Source of the DNA: Casuarina equisetifolia
Lineage: Eukaryota; Streptophyta; Magnoliopsida; Fagales; Casuarinaceae
Assembly (NCBI GenBank): GCA_028551475.1
Contig: CM052358.1
Span: 2,916,501 to 2,980,500, forward strand
Length of the DNA stretch: 64,000 nucleotides
Direction: 5' to 3'
Part shown: piece by piece, positions 61,152 through 64,000 of the stretch
Layout of the letters: every line of letters starts with the position of its first letter
Position numbering within the stretch: the stretch's first letter is position 1
The notes under the pieces: model-generated
Told to the model about the DNA's origin: nothing
What the model saw: only the letters and a program-made list of their open reading frames with translations
The model's database searches: none
Position numbers and translations under genes: made by a program

Positions 61152-62429
61152 TTATTAATGAAATTTAGGGGTTCTGTCCCCTTTATAAAAGGGAAAAAGA
61201 ATATTTATATACTAAGGTGCCCAAAATGTGGAAAGAGGATTTGGGTATGTTGAAAGATGTACATGCCCAATAAGTTGATTCCAATCTAATGCAAAACTAT
61301 GGTAGCTGTTTGCATAACACTTCCCGGCCCTTGGACTTTATCAAGATATTGTGCCATGAAATGGTTTCAAAGCCAACTCTATTAGCACTTGGGCCCAACC
61401 TTCCAGCTGGTTAACTGCACGGGCCTGGTGCCCCAAAACAATATTGTCTTCGTTTTGGTCAATGTTAGCATTGAAAGCTACTCTACAACGCCATTCCAAT
61501 GTCATGCTTACACCAATCTAATACAGCAGTAATTCAGGCAGGAAAGTCCAAAGATTACAGGTTTGACCAAGGGTTATTCAAGGGGCTAGGGACCAGTTGT
61601 GACGACATGAATTCCATGTTTCATAGTCTAAAACATTAAGAATATGGCGATTTCGTCAACATCTCGCACTTGTGGCGCTCGGGTTTCCGCCACACGCCAG
61701 CAAAATGGCACTCCTTTGTTGACAAAGAGGACCAGACATCAATAATTAAAAAGCTAAGCTTTTTTAGAGGTAACAAGAATCTCAGCTGTAGAGAGGCAAA
61801 CAAAACCGGCACCCACCATCCGAAAACCACCATTGTCGTCGTCATAATTATTGTTTCTTAGCCAAACCAAAGCCCGAACTCGTCGCGACCATAATAGCAA
61901 CAATAATTCGAATCGCTATCATTGTGATCTAAAAAGATGGGGAATGATAAAATCATCATGCCTGTTTTGAAGAACCTTTTGGTTTTGGCCCCAAGGTGGA
62001 GGGTCCTCGACCTTGCTTTAATGACTTTATAGGCATGAAGTGTCGTGTTTGGGAAGGTATTTTGGAACTCCCTTTGCCTCATGGAGCATCGTGGGTTGCT
62101 GGGGATGCAAAAACATCATTGAAGACAATGGATTCCACCTTTTTTTGCATGTCTTGTCATTTTTATTTCTTGGAGTGTTCTCGGAGGCCTTGACATGGTG
62201 TCCAACCAACTTTCTCAACCATCTACGTTAAATTACCTACTCTTATTAGAGAACCAATAATAGCTTTTCAATGTTCCACCCATTCATTTTTTATTATGGG
62301 ATTCTCTATAATGGGAAAAGAAAATGAAATTTCTGAAAAATTATTCATGTATCAATTTTTTTAATTGGGGATGATCTTAAGTCCTAAATGTTAGTCAATA
62401 CCTTCACATTTATTATAATGAATTATATT

Positions 62430-62457
62430 AAATAATAATAATAATAATAATAATAAT
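62430..62457. repeat. (AAT)n microsatellite
   Basis: About nine AAT trinucleotides in AT-rich intergenic DNA. Confidence 0.9.
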
Positions 62458-64000
62458 TCTATCACATCACGGATCTTGATTTAAAACATTTTATGTATGT
62501 TCAATGTTTTCGTCCTTTAAATGTCAATTTTAAGAATGCAAATTAAATAATTTCTAAGACGTTATCATAATTGATGGAGTTCACGCATAATATTTTTACT
62601 TGTAAAATGGGGTCAATGTGTTCATACATTCAGTTTTTGTGATATCTTCATATTTAGAATATAGTATATTTAACATAATAATTATTCTACATTAAACATG
62701 TCTTGAATTGAATATTCTTTTGTTGTTGGAGAATGGAGAATCCATGTTTTTTAATTATTAACTTTAGGGGAATAAGTTAGATTCTTCTTAACATATTTAA
62801 TTAGCCATATACGAGGATAAAAGAAGCTTTGAGAATAAGGAAGAATTTGGTTAAAAGTCCAATTATTCTTGGCATTTTAAATCTCTGAAATGGAATAATT
62901 TTATAGAACATTGTGCCATCCCACTGACCGTTCCGAGCATTAAGGCTTTTTCAAAAAGGTTAAAAGAATGAATGCTTAACGATAAAGCAACAGTGACTTC
63001 GAAAAAGCTAGGCCTAGGAGTTTCCTTCCCCATACAAGTTCACACATAGCAACGTGGGTGTGCATGTTTTAGTGGACACAGATGGCCACGAATATCGAAA
63101 AACATGAACCAGCACCTCCTAGTATCATTTCAAATTATTTAATCAAAAAGTTAATTAATAAATTAATAAAGTAGTTTTTATAATAATCATTATACAATGA
63201 TCATATATCTTTGTAAAAAAAAAATTCTTACATTAAAGATAAGCGTAGAGTTCAATTTAAAAATTAGTTTACAAGACAAAATTTTTATATTTCTAACGTG
63301 AGGCTTATGTTTTTAATATTCTACTAAAACATTAAGCATATAATTCATAATATTAACACATGTCTAAAGTTTAGGGTTAAATGAAGTATAATAAATTTTC
63401 CTTTGAATACCAAACACATTTTAAGGATTCAAGATTAAATAGGAGTTATAGTGAATCAATTTGACCTTTAATCATATTTTAAATAAATCTAGAATCTAAC
63501 CTAAGAGTTAATTTATAGCTTTAGATGAAATTTTTAATATTTAAATACTACTTAATAATTATTTCTTTCTAATTTGAGACTTTTGCCTCCCCATACAACC
63601 TAACCCTCATTAATATCATTAGTTAACTAGCTCAAGTGATGAGCTAATGAAAAATTCTAATCATTATGTATATTAGTTAGATGTGTGTATTGTAATAAAA
63701 TAAAATGATATGAAAAAAGCCTCAGTAGCATGTGGGTATAAGGCTTTAGCCATGCAGATTCTACAAAGACAGAATAAAGATACATGCAGATGGCACAATC
63801 GGGAGGCATATCCCATCAGAGAAACCCATTTAATATTGTTTTTTCATTATGCACTCAATGATTTTTTTATGGTCCATAATCTTGTTAATCTTCGTCTATC
63901 CAGTAAAAGTGGGAGAGAGAGAGAAACGTGTTCTCTAAACGTAATCTTAGACGTAATGGAAGATCAAGACCAGAAAAGAAGTCATAATCAGATTCATAGC

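Larger units (their letters stand above)
57031..64000. other. Decayed repeat field and AT-rich right end
   Basis: No host gene is supported. From 57.03 to about 61.3 kb the DNA is made of old duplicated blocks and minisatellites (separate entries). Several short blocks recur: 'cctaaatcacttccaaa' near 57100 and 59340, 'cctaagaaatacaaagtaaa' near 59243 and 59980, and 'gaaagatgtac' near 60050 and 61250. From 61.6 to 62.2 kb the sequence is less AT-rich and open in several short frames, none recognised. From 62.2 kb to the end it is AT-rich with nothing I can name. Confidence 0.55.

Noticed and set aside
61636-62231. Cluster of short open frames of 60-74 codons near the right end
   Set aside because: Open on both strands with no recognisable protein, splice pattern or start context.

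Overview
This is nuclear DNA of a flowering plant, most likely a woody eudicot; I could not fix the species. The signs are many short GT-AG introns, AT-rich spacers, plant-only gene families (AHP-type phosphotransfer proteins, LysM receptor kinases, SHAQKYF MYB factors) and a repeat-filled right end. Coding sequences were assembled by eye from splice sites and protein similarity; all exon joins keep frame except one in MMS19, described below.

Layout, left to right. 1-2188: the last two exons of a SHAQKYF-type MYB-related repressor (KUA1/MYB1R1 group), whose first exon lies off the left edge. 7165-14457: a tandem pair of histidine phosphotransfer (HPt) genes with identical six-exon structure and matching TATA boxes. 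The first keeps the phospho-accepting histidine; the second has tyrosine there and is a pseudo-HPt. 16058-22025: ELF7, the plant PAF1 subunit of the Paf1 complex, in 12 exons. 23795-36946 (minus): MMS19/MET18, the cytosolic iron-sulfur targeting factor, in 20 exons and convergent with ELF7. 37438-39661 (minus): an uncharacterised protein with a destruction box, a KEN box and repeated CDK-type sites, so probably a cell-cycle protein. 41068-42318: a TauD/clavaminate-synthase-like Fe(II)/2-oxoglutarate dioxygenase. 43375-49326 (minus): a LysM receptor-like kinase of the LYK3 type, in 11 exons.

From about 49.3 kb to the right edge I find no convincing host gene. A foldback-like DNA element with long inverted arms (about 53.56-57.03 kb) carries internal tandem repeats and GC-rich minisatellites in both arms. 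Beyond it lies a decayed repeat field (about 57-61.3 kb) with two more minisatellites and direct duplications of pieces found inside the element.

Most genes are ordinary single-copy host genes with unrelated jobs: transcription elongation, Fe-S protein maturation, cytokinin phosphorelay and chitin-type signal perception. The best leads are the HPt/pseudo-HPt pair, the tandemly copied splice acceptor in ELF7, the out-of-frame splice donor in MMS19, the predicted APC/C substrate, and the foldback element.
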